A DNA stretch of 64,000 nucleotides, taken from positions 1-64,000 of the forward strand of contig NZ_BMRY01000003.1 of the NCBI RefSeq assembly GCF_014648875.1, read 5' to 3'. Every line of letters starts with the position of its first letter. Positions within the stretch are counted from its first letter, which is position 1. Below, piece after piece: positions 41,281 through 51,160 of this stretch. The notes below the pieces were generated by a model. That model searched no databases, was not told the origin of the DNA, and worked only from the letters and a program-made list of their open reading frames with translations. Source of the DNA: Streptomyces parvus (GTDB lineage: Bacteria > Actinomycetota > Actinomycetes > Streptomycetales > Streptomycetaceae). The translations under genes were made by a program, and so were the position numbers.

Positions 41281-44200
41281 ATGTCTACTTCCTTCGCCGA
41301 TCTCCAGTCCCAGCTCGGTCAGCTCTCGCTCCGCGACGCGAACCGGCTCGGCCGGCGCCTCGAAGGAGCGCGCCGCATCCGCAAGCCCGAGGCCCGCCAG
41401 TCCGTGCTGGACGAGATCGCGGCCGAGGCGGGAAAGGCGGCCGACCGGCTCGCGGCGCGCGCGGCCCGGCTGCCCGCCCTGTCGTACCCGGAAGAGCTGC
41501 CGGTCAGCCAGAAGAAGGACGAGATCCTGGAGGCGATACGCGACCACCAGGTCGTGATCGTCGCCGGGGAGACCGGGTCCGGCAAGACCACGCAGCTCCC
41601 GAAGATCTGTATGGAGCTGGGACGCGGCGTCCGGGGCATGATCGGGCACACCCAGCCCCGCCGGATCGCCGCCCGTACGGTCGCGGAGCGCGTCGCGGAC
41701 GAGCTGAAGACGCCGTTGGGCGAGACGGTCGGCTGGAAGGTCCGCTTCACCGACCAGGTGAACCCGGAGTCGACGTATCTGAAGCTGATGACGGACGGCA
41801 TCCTGCTCGCCGAGATCCAGACGGACCGCGAGCTGCTGGCGTACGACACGATCATCATCGACGAGGCCCACGAGCGGTCCCTCAACATCGACTTCCTGCT
41901 CGGCTATCTGGCCCGGCTGCTGCCCCGCCGCCCCGATCTGAAGGTCGTCATCACCTCCGCGACGATCGACCCGGAGCGGTTCGCGCGCCATTTCGGGGAC
42001 GCCCCGATCGTGGAGGTCAGCGGGCGGACGTATCCGGTCGAGGTGCGGTATCGCCCGTTGCTGGAGGAGGACAGCGAGGACTCCGACCGGGACCAGATCA
42101 CCGCGATCTGCGACGCCGTCGACGAGCTGGGCCACGAGGCCCCCGGCGACGTCCTGGTCTTCCTCTCCGGTGAGCGCGAGATCCGGGACACGGCGGACGC
42201 GCTGAACAAGCGCAACCTCAGACATACCGAGGTGCTCCCCCTCTACGCGCGTCTCTCGCACGCCGAGCAGCACCGCGTGTTCCAGCGCCACACCGGACGC
42301 CGCATCGTCCTCGCGACCAACGTGGCCGAGACCTCGCTGACCGTCCCCGGCATCAAGTACGTGATCGACCCGGGCAACGCCCGTATCTCCCGCTACAGCC
42401 ACCGCACCAAGGTCCAGCGGCTGCCGATCGAGCGGATCTCCCAGGCCAGCGCCAACCAGCGCAAGGGCCGCTGCGGCCGTACGTCGGACGGCATCTGCAT
42501 CCGGCTGTACTCCGAGGACGACTTCGTCACCCGGCCGGAGTTCACCGACCCGGAGATCCTGCGGACCAACCTGGCCTCCGTCATCCTCCAGATGACCGCC
42601 GCCGGGCTGGGCGACATCGAGAAGTTCCCCTTCATCGACCCGCCGGACCACCGCAACATCCGCGACGGCGTGCAGCTCCTCCAGGAACTGGGAGCGCTCG
42701 ACCCCGCCGAGAAGGATCCGAAGAAGCGGCTCACCCCGCTCGGCCGCAAGCTCTCCCAGCTGCCCGTCGACCCGCGCCTGGCCCGCATGGTCATCGAGGC
42801 CGACAAGAACGGCTGCGCCCGCGAGGTCATGGTCATCGCCGCCGCGCTCTCCATCCAGGACCCGCGCGAGCGGCCGGCGGAGAAGCAGACGCAGGCCGAC
42901 CAGAACCACGCCCGGTTCAAGGACGAGACCTCCGACTTCCTGGCCTTCCTCAATCTCTGGACGTACGTCCGCGAGCAGCAGAAGGAGCGCGGCTCGTCCT
43001 CGTTCCGCCGGATGTGCAAGCAGGAGTATCTGAACTTCCTGCGCATCCGCGAGTGGCAGGACATCTACGCGCAGCTGCGGACGGTCGCCAAGCAGATGGG
43101 CATCACCGTCGAGGAGCCTAAGGCGGAGGCGTCCATTCCCGAGCAGGCGGTGCACACGTCGCTGCTGGCCGGGCTGCTGTCGCACATCGGGCTGAAGGAC
43201 ACCGAGAAGAACGAGTATCTGGGCGCGCGCAGCGCCAAGTTCGCGATCTTCCCCGGCTCGGCGCTGTTCAAGAAGCAGCCCCGGTTCCTGATGTCGGCGG
43301 AGCTGGTGGAGACCTCCCGGCTCTGGGCGCGGGTCAACGCCAAGGTCGAGCCCGAGTGGATCGAGCCGCTGGCCCAGCATCTGGTGAAGCGCACCTACAG
43401 CGAGCCGCACTGGGAGAAGGACCAGGCGGCGGTGATGGCGTACGAGCGGGTCACCCTCTACGGCGTGCCGATCGTCGCCCAGCGCAAGGTCAATTTCGGA
43501 CGTATCGACCAGGAGGCCTCGCGGGATCTGTTCATCCGCAACGCCCTGGTCGAGGGCGACTGGCGCACCCACCACCAGTTCTTCCACGACAACCGCAAAC
43601 TGCTCGGCGAGGTCGAGGAGTTGGAGCACCGGGCCCGGCGCCGCGACATCCTCGTGGACGACGAGACGCTCTTCGACTTCTACGACCGGCGGATTCCCGA
43701 ACACATCGTGTCCGGGGCGCACTTCGACTCCTGGTGGAAGCACAAGAAGCGCGAGGAGCCGGACGCGCTCGACTTCGAGCGCTCCATGCTGATCAACGAG
43801 AAGGCCGGGGCCGTCACCAAGGACGACTACCCGGACTCCTGGCGGCAGGGGAAGCTCAAGTTCAAGGTGACGTACCAGTTCGAGCCCGGCGCGGACGCGG
43901 ACGGTGTGACCGTGCACGTGCCGCTCCAGGTGCTGAACCAGGTCACCGCCGAGGGCTTCGACTGGCAGATCCCGGGGCTGCGCGAGGAGGTCGTCACCGA
44001 GCTGATCCGCTCGCTGCCGAAGCCGATCCGCCGGCACTACGTCCCCGCGCCGAACTACGCCGACAAGTTCCTGGACCGGGCGGTCCCGCTCCAGGAGCCG
44101 CTGCCGCAGACCCTGGCGCGCGAGCTCCAGCGGATGGTCGGGGTCCCGGTCACGGCGGACGACTTCGACCTCTCCCGGGTCCCGGACCACCTCAAGATCA

Positions 44201-45213
44201 CGTTCCGGATCGTCGACGAGCGGCGGCGGAAGGTCGCCGAGGACAAGGACCTGGAGGCGCTGAAGCTCCAGCTGCGCCCCAAGGCCCGCCAGGCGCTCTC
44301 CAAGGCCGCCGCGGCGACCGCGGGGCCCTCGGGCGAGTCCATCGAGCGCTCGGGCCTCACGGACTGGACGATCGGCACGCTGAACAAGGTCTTCGAGACC
44401 CGCAGGGCCGGTCAGCCGGTGAAGGCGTATCCGGCGCTGGTCGACCAGGGCGAGACCGTGGCGGTGCGGCTCTTCGACACCGAGGCCGAGCAGCAGCAGG
44501 CGATGTGGCGCGGCACCCGGCGGCTGATCATGCTGAACATCCCGGTGAACCCGGCGAAGTTCGCGTCGGACCGGCTGAGCAATCAGCAGAAGCTGGCGCT
44601 GTCCCGTAACCCGCACGGTTCGGTGCAGGCCCTCTTCGAGGACTGCGCGACCGCCGCGGCCGACCGGCTGATCGCCGCGCACGGGGGGCCCGCGTGGGAC
44701 GAGAAGGCGTTCCGGACGCTGTACGACAAGGTGCGCGCGGACCTGGTGGACCTGACCGTCCGCACGATCGACCAGGTGCAGCAGATCCTGGCCGCGTGGC
44801 AGGCGTGCGAGCGCCGGCTGAAGTCGACGAACAGCCTGGCGCTGGTGGCCAACGTCACGGACGTACGGGAGCAGCTGGCCCGTCTCGTACCGCCCGGTTT
44901 CGTTACGGCCACCGGGCTGCGCCGGCTGCCGGACCTGATGCGCTACCTCGTGGCGGCGGACCGGCGGCTCCAGCAGATGCCGACGGCCGTCCAGCGGGAC
45001 ACCACGCGGATGGAGAAGGTCCACGAGATGCAGGACGAGTACGCGTGGCTGCTCGAACAGTTCCCGCAGGGCAGGCCGGTGCCGCAGGAGGCTTGGGACG
45101 TCCGCTGGATGATCGAGGAGCTGCGGGTGAGCTACTTCGCCCATGCGCTGGGGACCGCGTTCCCCGTCTCGGACAAGCGGATCGTGAAGGCGATCGACGC
45201 CCTCGCACCCTGA
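41281..45213 (+). CDS. hrpA: ATP-dependent RNA helicase HrpA
   Basis: 1310 residues, the normal length of HrpA. DEAH-box core at about 70-500: Walker A GETGSGKTTQLPK, motif II DEAHERSLN, SAT motif TSATID and the QRKGRCGRTS motif VI. The HA2 and OB-fold segments follow (about 500-720), and the large C-terminal DUF3418-like region (about 720-1300) is typical of HrpA. It unwinds or remodels RNA; in E. coli HrpA resolves stalled ribosomes and processes fimbrial mRNA. No close neighbour shares its operon. Confidence 0.95.
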   Translation: MSTSFADLQSQLGQLSLRDANRLGRRLEGARRIRKPEARQSVLDEIAAEAGKAADRLAARAARLPALSYPEELPVSQKKDEILEAIRDHQVVIVAGETGSGKTTQLPKICMELGRGVRGMIGHTQPRRIAARTVAERVADELKTPLGETVGWKVRFTDQVNPESTYLKLMTDGILLAEIQTDRELLAYDTIIIDEAHERSLNIDFLLGYLARLLPRRPDLKVVITSATIDPERFARHFGDAPIVEVSGRTYPVEVRYRPLLEEDSEDSDRDQITAICDAVDELGHEAPGDVLVFLSGEREIRDTADALNKRNLRHTEVLPLYARLSHAEQHRVFQRHTGRRIVLATNVAETSLTVPGIKYVIDPGNARISRYSHRTKVQRLPIERISQASANQRKGRCGRTSDGICIRLYSEDDFVTRPEFTDPEILRTNLASVILQMTAAGLGDIEKFPFIDPPDHRNIRDGVQLLQELGALDPAEKDPKKRLTPLGRKLSQLPVDPRLARMVIEADKNGCAREVMVIAAALSIQDPRERPAEKQTQADQNHARFKDETSDFLAFLNLWTYVREQQKERGSSSFRRMCKQEYLNFLRIREWQDIYAQLRTVAKQMGITVEEPKAEASIPEQAVHTSLLAGLLSHIGLKDTEKNEYLGARSAKFAIFPGSALFKKQPRFLMSAELVETSRLWARVNAKVEPEWIEPLAQHLVKRTYSEPHWEKDQAAVMAYERVTLYGVPIVAQRKVNFGRIDQEASRDLFIRNALVEGDWRTHHQFFHDNRKLLGEVEELEHRARRRDILVDDETLFDFYDRRIPEHIVSGAHFDSWWKHKKREEPDALDFERSMLINEKAGAVTKDDYPDSWRQGKLKFKVTYQFEPGADADGVTVHVPLQVLNQVTAEGFDWQIPGLREEVVTELIRSLPKPIRRHYVPAPNYADKFLDRAVPLQEPLPQTLARELQRMVGVPVTADDFDLSRVPDHLKITFRIVDERRRKVAEDKDLEALKLQLRPKARQALSKAAAATAGPSGESIERSGLTDWTIGTLNKVFETRRAGQPVKAYPALVDQGETVAVRLFDTEAEQQQAMWRGTRRLIMLNIPVNPAKFASDRLSNQQKLALSRNPHGSVQALFEDCATAAADRLIAAHGGPAWDEKAFRTLYDKVRADLVDLTVRTIDQVQQILAAWQACERRLKSTNSLALVANVTDVREQLARLVPPGFVTATGLRRLPDLMRYLVAADRRLQQMPTAVQRDTTRMEKVHEMQDEYAWLLEQFPQGRPVPQEAWDVRWMIEELRVSYFAHALGTAFPVSDKRIVKAIDALAP

Positions 45214-45341
45214 CGCGGGGCCGCCGGAGGGGGCCGGGAGGCGGGTGACGGAGTCACCACCAGGAGTGAAGTCGACCTGGGCCTCCCACCTCCTGTACAG
45301 TCTGGTTTCGCAGCAAGCCGCAAGGCAAGCGGCGAAAACCT

Positions 45342-45416
45342 GGTCCTGTGGAGCAGTTTGGAGTGCTCGCCACCCTGTCAAGGTGGAGGCCGCGGGTTCA
45401 AATCCCGTCAGGACCG
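45342..45416 (+). tRNA. tRNA-Asp (GTC), copy 2
   Basis: Exact duplicate of the tRNA at 38774-38848. It stands alone after hrpA. A weak promoter, TCGACC-18-TACAGT (45272-45301), lies upstream. The identity ends at the tRNA borders. Confidence 0.95.
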
Positions 45417-45422
45417 CAGTAG

Positions 45423-45457
45423 GAGAAAGCCCGGATCGTTTCGATCCGGGCTTTCTC
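45423..45457 (+). terminator. terminator after tRNA-Asp
   Basis: Perfect 16-base stem GAGAAAGCCCGGATCG and its complement with a 3-base loop, 7 bases after the tRNA. Confidence 0.88.
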
Positions 45458-45569
45458 GCGTCTTGACGGCCTCGTCGGCCGCGGGTACCCCGTAGAAGCA
45501 GAGGCCGTATCCGTACCCTCGGCGCTTCTCGCGGCGGGGGACGGCCGGGCCCACCGGGAGGTGGCTCGC

Positions 45570-45800
45570 ATGTCCGCGTCCGCAGCACGACACAAGACCC
45601 GCGCGCTGCTGCGCGCCCATCTGGCGGCCGCTTCCTCCTATCGCCATCTCACCCGGCACTGCGCGGTCTGCCATCGCCTCCTGCGCCTCGCCATGGAGCC
45701 CGGGGCGACCGCGGAGCCCCAAGGAGCGGCCGAGGATCCTCAGGACGTCGGCGGGAGCGAGGACGAAAGACCCCCGGCGACACGACCATCGGCCGGGTGA
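45570..45800 (+). CDS. DUF6274-like small protein
   Basis: 76 residues from ATG 45570, 8 bases after GGGAGG; GTG 45561 is nearer but has no site. The N-terminal half is basic and helical (RHKTRALLRAHLAAASSYRHL) and carries a CxxC pair, CAVCHRLLRL (about 32-35), which may bind zinc. The tail is acidic and Pro-rich. It resembles the DUF6274 proteins encoded beside bldC in Streptomyces (from memory). Function unknown. Confidence 0.7.
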   Translation: MSASAARHKTRALLRAHLAAASSYRHLTRHCAVCHRLLRLAMEPGATAEPQGAAEDPQDVGGSEDERPPATRPSAG

Positions 45801-46383
45801 CTCCGCGTTCGGACAGTGGCAGGCTCGAAGTTGGCAAGCATCAGGCGATGTGACGGTAGTCACCGAATGAGTTTTCAGACCGGGGGATTTTACGCCTCCC
45901 CTACAACTGGTGAATTTAATATGTGCAATTGCACGGGGTCCGTGGAGTTGCGGGGACCGTTCCGTCCGGGGCTGTCCCACCGCGTCCGGGACGCTCACCC
46001 ACACTCCCGCACAGACCCGCTCACAGACCCACGAACGCCCCCGTCGGCCCGCTGAAGCCGACCGACCGCCCGGTTCTGACTGCGAGTCGGTCCGGGTACG
46101 GGAACGGCCGGGAGAGCGCTGTCCAGGGACCCTCCGGGCGGTCCGGGAGCCGGCCGGAGCATCCTCGTCCGGGCACAGAAAGATCGCGCTGGACCCGGCG
46201 GAGTCCAGCGCGATCGATACGACGAAAACCCGTGGAACACAGGTATGACGCCCGTTGGGGCAGGCGTCCGTCGAGTGGAGCTATGGGTGGGCGACTGAGG
46301 TTGGGGGACCTGGCAGCTGCCCGGATGTTGTGCTGTGCTGCGGTACTGCTGTGCTGCTGTTATCGCTGGTCGGCAGGGGTGTG
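45801..46383. other. region between DUF6274 gene and bldC, with AT-rich patch
   Basis: Nearly 600 bases without a credible gene. The stretch 45835-45935 is AT-rich for this genome and ends in a perfect palindrome GTGCAATTGCAC (45923-45934). The right half returns to high GC and includes the bldC terminator (46182-46215). Short frames here, such as one starting at ATG 45920, lack ribosome-binding sites. A small RNA is possible; I cannot show one. Confidence 0.4.
46182..46215 (-). terminator. bldC terminator candidate
   Basis: Perfect 13-base stem GATCGCGCTGGAC/GTCCAGCGCGATC with an 8-base loop, 170 bases past the bldC stop. It may equally end a transcript from the left. Confidence 0.65.
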
Positions 46384-46590
46384 TCAGGCCTCGCTGCGCT
46401 GCTGCGGAATACCCGCAAGCAGTGCGCGGACCTCTGCCTCGCGGTACCGGCGATGTCCACCGAGCGTGCGGATGGACGTGAGCTTGCCAGCCTTGGCCCA
46501 ACGGGTGACCGTCTTCGGGTCCACGCGGAACATCGTGGCAACCTCAGCCGGGGTCAGCAGCGGCTCGGCATCAGGGGTGCGAGCGGTCAT
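46384..46590 (-). CDS. bldC: developmental regulator BldC
   Basis: 68 residues, exactly the size of BldC. The single MerR-like winged helix reads LLTPAEVATMFRVDPKTVTR and then TLGGHRRYREAEVRALL. BldC binds direct repeats head to tail, holds back entry into development and also controls genes for sporulation and antibiotics. ATG start with GGAGG upstream. Neighbours (vdh-side hypothetical gene and DUF6274) match the S. coelicolor locus. Very likely essential for correct timing of aerial growth. Confidence 0.97.
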   Translation of the reverse strand: MTARTPDAEPLLTPAEVATMFRVDPKTVTRWAKAGKLTSIRTLGGHRRYREAEVRALLAGIPQQRSEA

Positions 46591-47246
46591 GAGCGGCCTC
46601 CTCGGGAGAACCGAACCTTCTCGGTTCTTTCCTCTAAATTCTGCACCTTGACCCGCGTTGCCCGAAATGGCGGACGCGGGCCGAGTCGGTTATAGGACGA
46701 ACGGCTTGTCCTCGGCACTACAACTACACCATCCGTCCAGCCACGTCGGCCAAACCGATGGAATTGCCCTCCCAGGTGTTCATCAGCGACGGAAGCCGAT
46801 GGACCATGCCATAGCGGACAGTCACGCCCCGGTGACGATCAGTCACAGAGCGATCAGGAGTCGTCAGACCCCCCATAGAGTGCAATGTCGAGCATTCTGC
46901 CCTTACTTGGACAGAAGGAGCCCTCCCCGGACTCCTTGTCCTATTTTGGCATGAGGGTTAGGGATAGGCGCAAGGGCCCCGTTAGTGCTGTCCATCACGC
47001 TTGAGGCAAAGGCCCGGTTCGGGACGTAGGTCCCGGGCCCAGCGGCGTACGCCCCTGCCCCACCCGTCCCATGAGACCTCACGTGTCACACGGAACGCCG
47101 GTTCACAGAACATCGGTTCACGGATCGTCCGTCGGTTCACGGCTCGTCCGTGGTGTCTCCTCCCTCCTTCTCGCGTCCCGGCCTTTCGTCCTGGATGAAG
47201 GATGCCCCGGTTCCGTCGCCTTGATGCCACTGTGGGCCTTTTCACG
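46591..47246. other. bldC upstream region and AT-rich spacer
   Basis: 656 bases without a convincing gene. 46600-46990 is AT-rich compared with the window. It contains an imperfect hairpin, GGACAGAAGGAG/CTCCTTGTCC (46909-46941). At 47114-47151 a 19-base unit CGGTTCACGGATCGTCCGT is repeated in tandem with one change. The bldC promoter should lie in the left part. A 98-codon frame (46658-46954) lacks codon bias and a start site, so I do not call it. Confidence 0.45.
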
Positions 47247-48092
47247 TCAATTGGTGAACTGGAGGTCCCGGACCGCCCGCCAGCGTTCCGCGAGCCGCGC
47301 GTACGCCTCGCCCGCGCCCTCGCTGTCGCCGTCCCGCAGCGCGGCGAGCCCCTCCGCCACATCCGCCGCCGACCGGTCCCCGGCGAGCCGGTCCGCCGAC
47401 AGCGCGTGGACGAGGCCCCCGTAGTCCAGCTCGACCAGCGAGCGCGGATGGAACTCCTCCAGCCATCGCCCCACGTCCACCAGGCCCTCGGTCAGCGGCC
47501 CTTCCGGAACGCTCTCCCGCAGCGTCCGCAGCGCCCGCGCCAGCCGGCGCCGGGCCTCGACCATCGGCGTGCGGTACCGCAGGACGGGTCCGGCCCCCTC
47601 CCCGTCCGCCGCCGCGTACTCCCGCTCCTCGTCGTGGAAGAGGACGAACCAGCGCACCGGGACCTGCCACACCGTGGTCCGGATCCACGGCCGCGCGTCC
47701 GGGTGGAGCCGCTGCCAGCGCTCGTGGTCCGCCGCCGCCTGGCCGCGCACCACCGCGGGCAGCACGGCGTCGAGCACGTTGGCCGGAAACATGCCCCCCA
47801 GCTCCTCCAGGGCCAGCCAGCTCCGCAGCCGGGTCCGCCACGGGCAGACGCACACCACCCCGTCCAGCTCCGTCACGAACGCGTCGCCGCTCTCGTGCAC
47901 GGGCACCGCGACCGGCGGCGTCGACACCAAGTCGGCCAGCGAGCGGCGCAGTTCGTCCTGGGCCGTGGGGAGCTCCTCGCGTTGCGCGTAGCGCGCCCAG
48001 TGGCTGCGCTCGGGCTCGGCGAAAGCGGCGAGCGGCTCGTAGATCCGGAGGTAGGACGTGTAAGGGACGCGCACCGAAGACACCACCGACAT
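47247..48092 (-). CDS. conserved hypothetical protein beside bldC
   Basis: About 281 residues from ATG 48092 (ATG 48101 or 48185 are alternatives). It starts MSVVSSVRVPYTSYLRIYEP and is soluble and helix-rich, with no known motif. Many Trp/Arg pairs (WRTRLRSW, RWFVLFHDEE) and an even Glu/Arg mix suggest a folded enzyme or adaptor. The same gene sits next to bldC in other streptomycetes (from memory). Divergent from vdh. Function unknown. Confidence 0.8.
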   Translation of the reverse strand: MSVVSSVRVPYTSYLRIYEPLAAFAEPERSHWARYAQREELPTAQDELRRSLADLVSTPPVAVPVHESGDAFVTELDGVVCVCPWRTRLRSWLALEELGGMFPANVLDAVLPAVVRGQAAADHERWQRLHPDARPWIRTTVWQVPVRWFVLFHDEEREYAAADGEGAGPVLRYRTPMVEARRRLARALRTLRESVPEGPLTEGLVDVGRWLEEFHPRSLVELDYGGLVHALSADRLAGDRSAADVAEGLAALRDGDSEGAGEAYARLAERWRAVRDLQFTN

Positions 48093-48267
48093 GGAGCGCA
48101 TCGTGTCATGGCCGATCACCACCTGAGAGTGATCCTTCGCGCGGGGGCAGATACGCGCCGCCGGAGGACTTACGCTCTTGCCCATCGGACCGGCCGTGCC
48201 GGTCGGTCCGGGGCCCTCCCCACCCCTAGGAGGGCCTCCGCCGCTTCGTTATTTGGGAGTCACCACA

Positions 48268-49350
48268 GTGACCGATGTGACCGACGGCGTCCTGCACACC
48301 CTGTTCCACTCGGATCAGGGGGGCCACGAGCAAGTCGTGATCTGCCAGGACCGTGCCAGCGGCCTCAAGGCCGTCATCGCCCTCCACTCCACCGCCCTGG
48401 GCCCGGCCCTCGGCGGTACCCGCTTCTACCCGTACGCCTCCGAGGCGGACGCCGTCGCCGACGCGCTGAACCTGTCGCGCGGGATGTCGTACAAGAACGC
48501 CCTCGCCGGCCTCGACCACGGCGGCGGCAAGGCCGTCATCATCGGCGACCCGGAGAAGATCAAGAGCGAGGAACTCCTCCTCGCCTACGGCCGGTTCGTC
48601 GCCTCGCTCGGCGGCCGCTACGTCACCGCCTGCGACGTCGGCACCTATGTCGCCGACATGGACGTCGTCGCCCGGGAGTGCCGCTGGACCACCGGCCGCT
48701 CCCCCGAGAACGGCGGAGCGGGCGACTCCTCGGTGCTCACCGCGTTCGGCGTCTTCCAGGGCATGCGGGCCTCGGCCCAGCACCTGTGGGGCGACCCGAC
48801 GCTGCGCGGCCGCAAGGTCGGCGTCGCCGGCGTCGGCAAGGTCGGCCGCCACCTCGTCGAGCACCTGCTCTCCGACGGGGCCGAGGTCGTGATCACCGAC
48901 GTCCGCGAGGAGTCGCTGCGAGCGATCACCGATCTGCACCCCGAGGTCACCGTGGCGGCGGACACCGACGCCCTGATCCGCACCGAGGGCCTTGACGTCT
49001 ACGCGCCGTGCGCGCTCGGCGGCGCGCTGAACGACGACACCGTCCCGGTGCTCACCGCGAAGGTGGTGTGCGGCGCGGCCAACAACCAGCTGGCGCACCC
49101 GGGCGTGGAGAAGGACCTGGCCGACCGGTCGGTTCTCTACGCACCCGACTACGTGGTCAACGCCGGTGGCGTGATCCAGGTGGCCGACGAACTGCACGGG
49201 TTCGACTTCGACCGGTGCAAGGCGAAGGCGACGAAGATCTTCGACACCACGCTGGAAATATTCGCACGTGCGAAGGCGGACGGGATTCCGCCGGCCGCGG
49301 CGGCCGACCGGCTCGCCGAACAGCGGATGGCGGAGGCACGCTCGCGCTGA
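48268..49350 (+). CDS. vdh: valine dehydrogenase (Glu/Leu/Phe/Val DH family)
   Basis: 360 residues from GTG 48268, 8 bases after GGGAG. The catalytic Lys lies in [18 protein letters not shown] (about 70-88), and the NAD Rossmann motif reads [17 protein letters not shown] (about 178-194). The substrate pocket region [11 protein letters not shown] (about 263) is conserved. Valine dehydrogenase turns branched-chain amino acids into keto acids, feeding acyl-CoA precursors of polyketides in Streptomyces. Location beside bldC fits vdh. Leucine or phenylalanine dehydrogenase is the alternative. A terminator follows. Confidence 0.9.
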   Translation: MTDVTDGVLHTLFHSDQGGHEQVVICQDRASGLKAVIALHSTALGPALGGTRFYPYASEADAVADALNLSRGMSYKNALAGLDHGGGKAVIIGDPEKIKSEELLLAYGRFVASLGGRYVTACDVGTYVADMDVVARECRWTTGRSPENGGAGDSSVLTAFGVFQGMRASAQHLWGDPTLRGRKVGVAGVGKVGRHLVEHLLSDGAEVVITDVREESLRAITDLHPEVTVAADTDALIRTEGLDVYAPCALGGALNDDTVPVLTAKVVCGAANNQLAHPGVEKDLADRSVLYAPDYVVNAGGVIQVADELHGFDFDRCKAKATKIFDTTLEIFARAKADGIPPAAAADRLAEQRMAEARSR

Positions 49351-49365
49351 CCGGTGGCCGTCCAT

Positions 49366-49409
49366 GACCCGCCGACCGGCGAGACAAGACTCACGCCGGT
49401 CGGCGGGTC
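49366..49409 (+). terminator. vdh terminator
   Basis: Perfect 16-base stem GACCCGCCGACCGGCG and its complement with a 12-base loop, 16 bases after the vdh stop. Confidence 0.85.
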
Positions 49410-49631
49410 GTACCTCCACAAGAGGTTAAAATCGCAGTTGACCAGCGAGGACGGGGCTCCTCACTGGCCCTGTGCCGGGGACCGGGATGCGGGCGGCGTA
49501 CCGTATGGCCACGGAAGCAGGTACCGTTAAAGCCCTACGGGCGCGGTCTCTCTGCCGAGAGTCCGTCCTGAAACATGAACGCGTGTCAAGACTCTGGGGC
49601 CGTCGAGCCCCGTCACCGAGGGGGTCGAGCC

Positions 49632-49889
49632 ATGGGGCGCGGCCGGGCAAAGGCCAAGCAGACCAAGGTCGCCCGCCAGCTGAAGTACAGCAGCGGCGGG
49701 ACGGACCTGTCGCGTCTGGCCAATGAGCTGGGCGCATCGCCTTCGAGTCAGCCACCGAACGCAGAGCCGTTCGAGGACGACGACGAGGAAGATGACCCGT
49801 ACGCACAGTACGCGGATCGCTACAACCAGGACGATGACGACGATCAGGACGACCAGTCCGGTCCGTCGTCACAGCGCCGCGGCGCTTGA
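49632..49889 (+). CDS. DUF3073 family protein
   Basis: 85 residues from ATG 49632, preceded by GAGGGGG. The N terminus is a conserved basic block (MGRGRAKAKQTKVARQLKY) and the C-terminal half is very acidic (a run of Asp with QDDQS). This matches DUF3073, a small actinobacterial family of unknown role, often near purine genes. The mix of basic head and acidic tail suggests binding to nucleic acid or ribosomes. Monocistronic, convergent with purM. Confidence 0.88.
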   Translation: MGRGRAKAKQTKVARQLKYSSGGTDLSRLANELGASPSSQPPNAEPFEDDDEEDDPYAQYADRYNQDDDDDQDDQSGPSSQRRGA

Positions 49890-49906
49890 CCTCGCGCTGA
49901 CACTTC

Positions 49907-49937
49907 AACCCGGTCCGGGCTTGCCCCGGGCCGGGTT
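49907..49937. terminator. terminator between DUF3073 and purM
   Basis: AACCCGG-T-CCGGG and its complement, a 13-base stem with one mismatch and a 5-base loop, 18 bases after the DUF3073 stop. Confidence 0.75.
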
Positions 49938-50026
49938 CTGTGTGTCCCGGTCCGGGGCGCCCGTGGTGCGCGCCGGTTCCGTTCCGCGTGCGGTGGTGCG
50001 CCGGGCGCACCACCGCATGCCTGTGC

Positions 50027-51100
50027 CTAGCGTGCGTAGGACCCGGTCAGCTCGGCGCCCGTCGCGTGGTCGCCGCGGTCGGTGATCTCACCGGCGACCC
50101 AGGAGTCGACCCCGCGGTCGGCCAGCGTCGTCAGGGCCGCGTCCACCGAGTCGGCCGGGACGATCGCGATCATGCCGACGCCCATGTTGAGCGTCTTCTC
50201 CAGCTCCAGCTGCTCGACCTGACCCGCCTTGCCGACCAGGTCGAAGACCGCGCCGGGCGTCCACGTGGAGCGGTCCACGGTGGCGTGCAGGCCGTCCGGG
50301 ATGACCCGGGCCAGGTTGTTGGCCAGGCCGCCGCCGGTGACGTGGCTGAAGCCGTGCACCTCGGTCGTACGGGTGAGGGCCAGGCAGTCCAGGGAGTAGA
50401 TCCGGGTGGGCTCCAGAAGCTCCTCGCCGAGCGTGCGGCCGAACTCCTCGACCTCGCGGTCCAGGGACCAGCCGGCCCGGTCGAAGACCACGTGGCGGAC
50501 GAGCGAGTACCCGTTGGAGTGAAGACCGGAGGACGCCATGGCGATGACGGCGTCACCCTTGCGGATACGGTCCGGGCCCAGCAGGCGGTCGGCCTCGACC
50601 ACGCCCGTACCGGCGCCGGCGACGTCGAAGTCGTCCGGGCCGAGGAGCCCCGGATGTTCGGCCGTCTCGCCGCCGACCAGGGCGCAGCCAGCCAGGACGC
50701 AGCCTTCGGCGATGCCCTTCACGATGGCCGCGACACGCTCGGGGTGCACCTTGCCGACGCAGATGTAGTCGGTCATGAACAGCGGCTCGGCACCGCAGAC
50801 GACGAGGTCGTCCACGACCATGCCGACGAGGTCGTGGCCGATGGTGTCGTACACGCCCATCTGGCGGGCCAGGTCCACCTTGGTGCCCACACCGTCGGTG
50901 GCGGAGGCGAGGAGCGGACGCTCGTAGCGCTTCAGCGCCGAGGCGTCGAAGAGTCCGGCGAACCCTCCGAGTCCGCCGAGACCGGCGACCTCGGGGCGCT
51001 GGGTCTTCTTCACCCACTCCTTCATCAGCTCGACGGCGCGGTCACCGGCTTCGATGTCGACGCCGGCCGCCGCGTAGGAAGCACCTGTTGTCTCAGACAT
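50027..51100 (-). CDS. purM: AIR synthetase (phosphoribosylaminoimidazole synthetase)
   Basis: 357 residues, normal length. It shows the PurM signatures SYAAAGVDIEAGDRAV, LLASATDGVGTK, HDLVGMVVDDLVVCGAEPLF and the later HSNGYSLVR. It closes the imidazole ring of AIR from FGAM with ATP, the fifth step of IMP synthesis. It follows purF by 60 bases on the same strand, so the two form an operon. Confidence 0.97.
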   Translation of the reverse strand: MSETTGASYAAAGVDIEAGDRAVELMKEWVKKTQRPEVAGLGGLGGFAGLFDASALKRYERPLLASATDGVGTKVDLARQMGVYDTIGHDLVGMVVDDLVVCGAEPLFMTDYICVGKVHPERVAAIVKGIAEGCVLAGCALVGGETAEHPGLLGPDDFDVAGAGTGVVEADRLLGPDRIRKGDAVIAMASSGLHSNGYSLVRHVVFDRAGWSLDREVEEFGRTLGEELLEPTRIYSLDCLALTRTTEVHGFSHVTGGGLANNLARVIPDGLHATVDRSTWTPGAVFDLVGKAGQVEQLELEKTLNMGVGMIAIVPADSVDAALTTLADRGVDSWVAGEITDRGDHATGAELTGSYAR

Positions 51101-51160
51101 GGCCTGGGATCTTTCGTGTGGAGATACGGGGCTGGTGGGAGGGGCCGCGGTGCGTCCGGG

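Noticed and set aside
38774..45416. Mobile element bounded by the two identical tRNA-Asp genes
   Set aside because: The identity stops at the tRNA ends, no integrase lies between them, and the genes inside (dsbA, ccdA, hrpA) are core genes.
46658..46954. 98-codon frame upstream of bldC
   Set aside because: No ribosome-binding site, low GC at third positions compared with true genes here, no recognisable domain.
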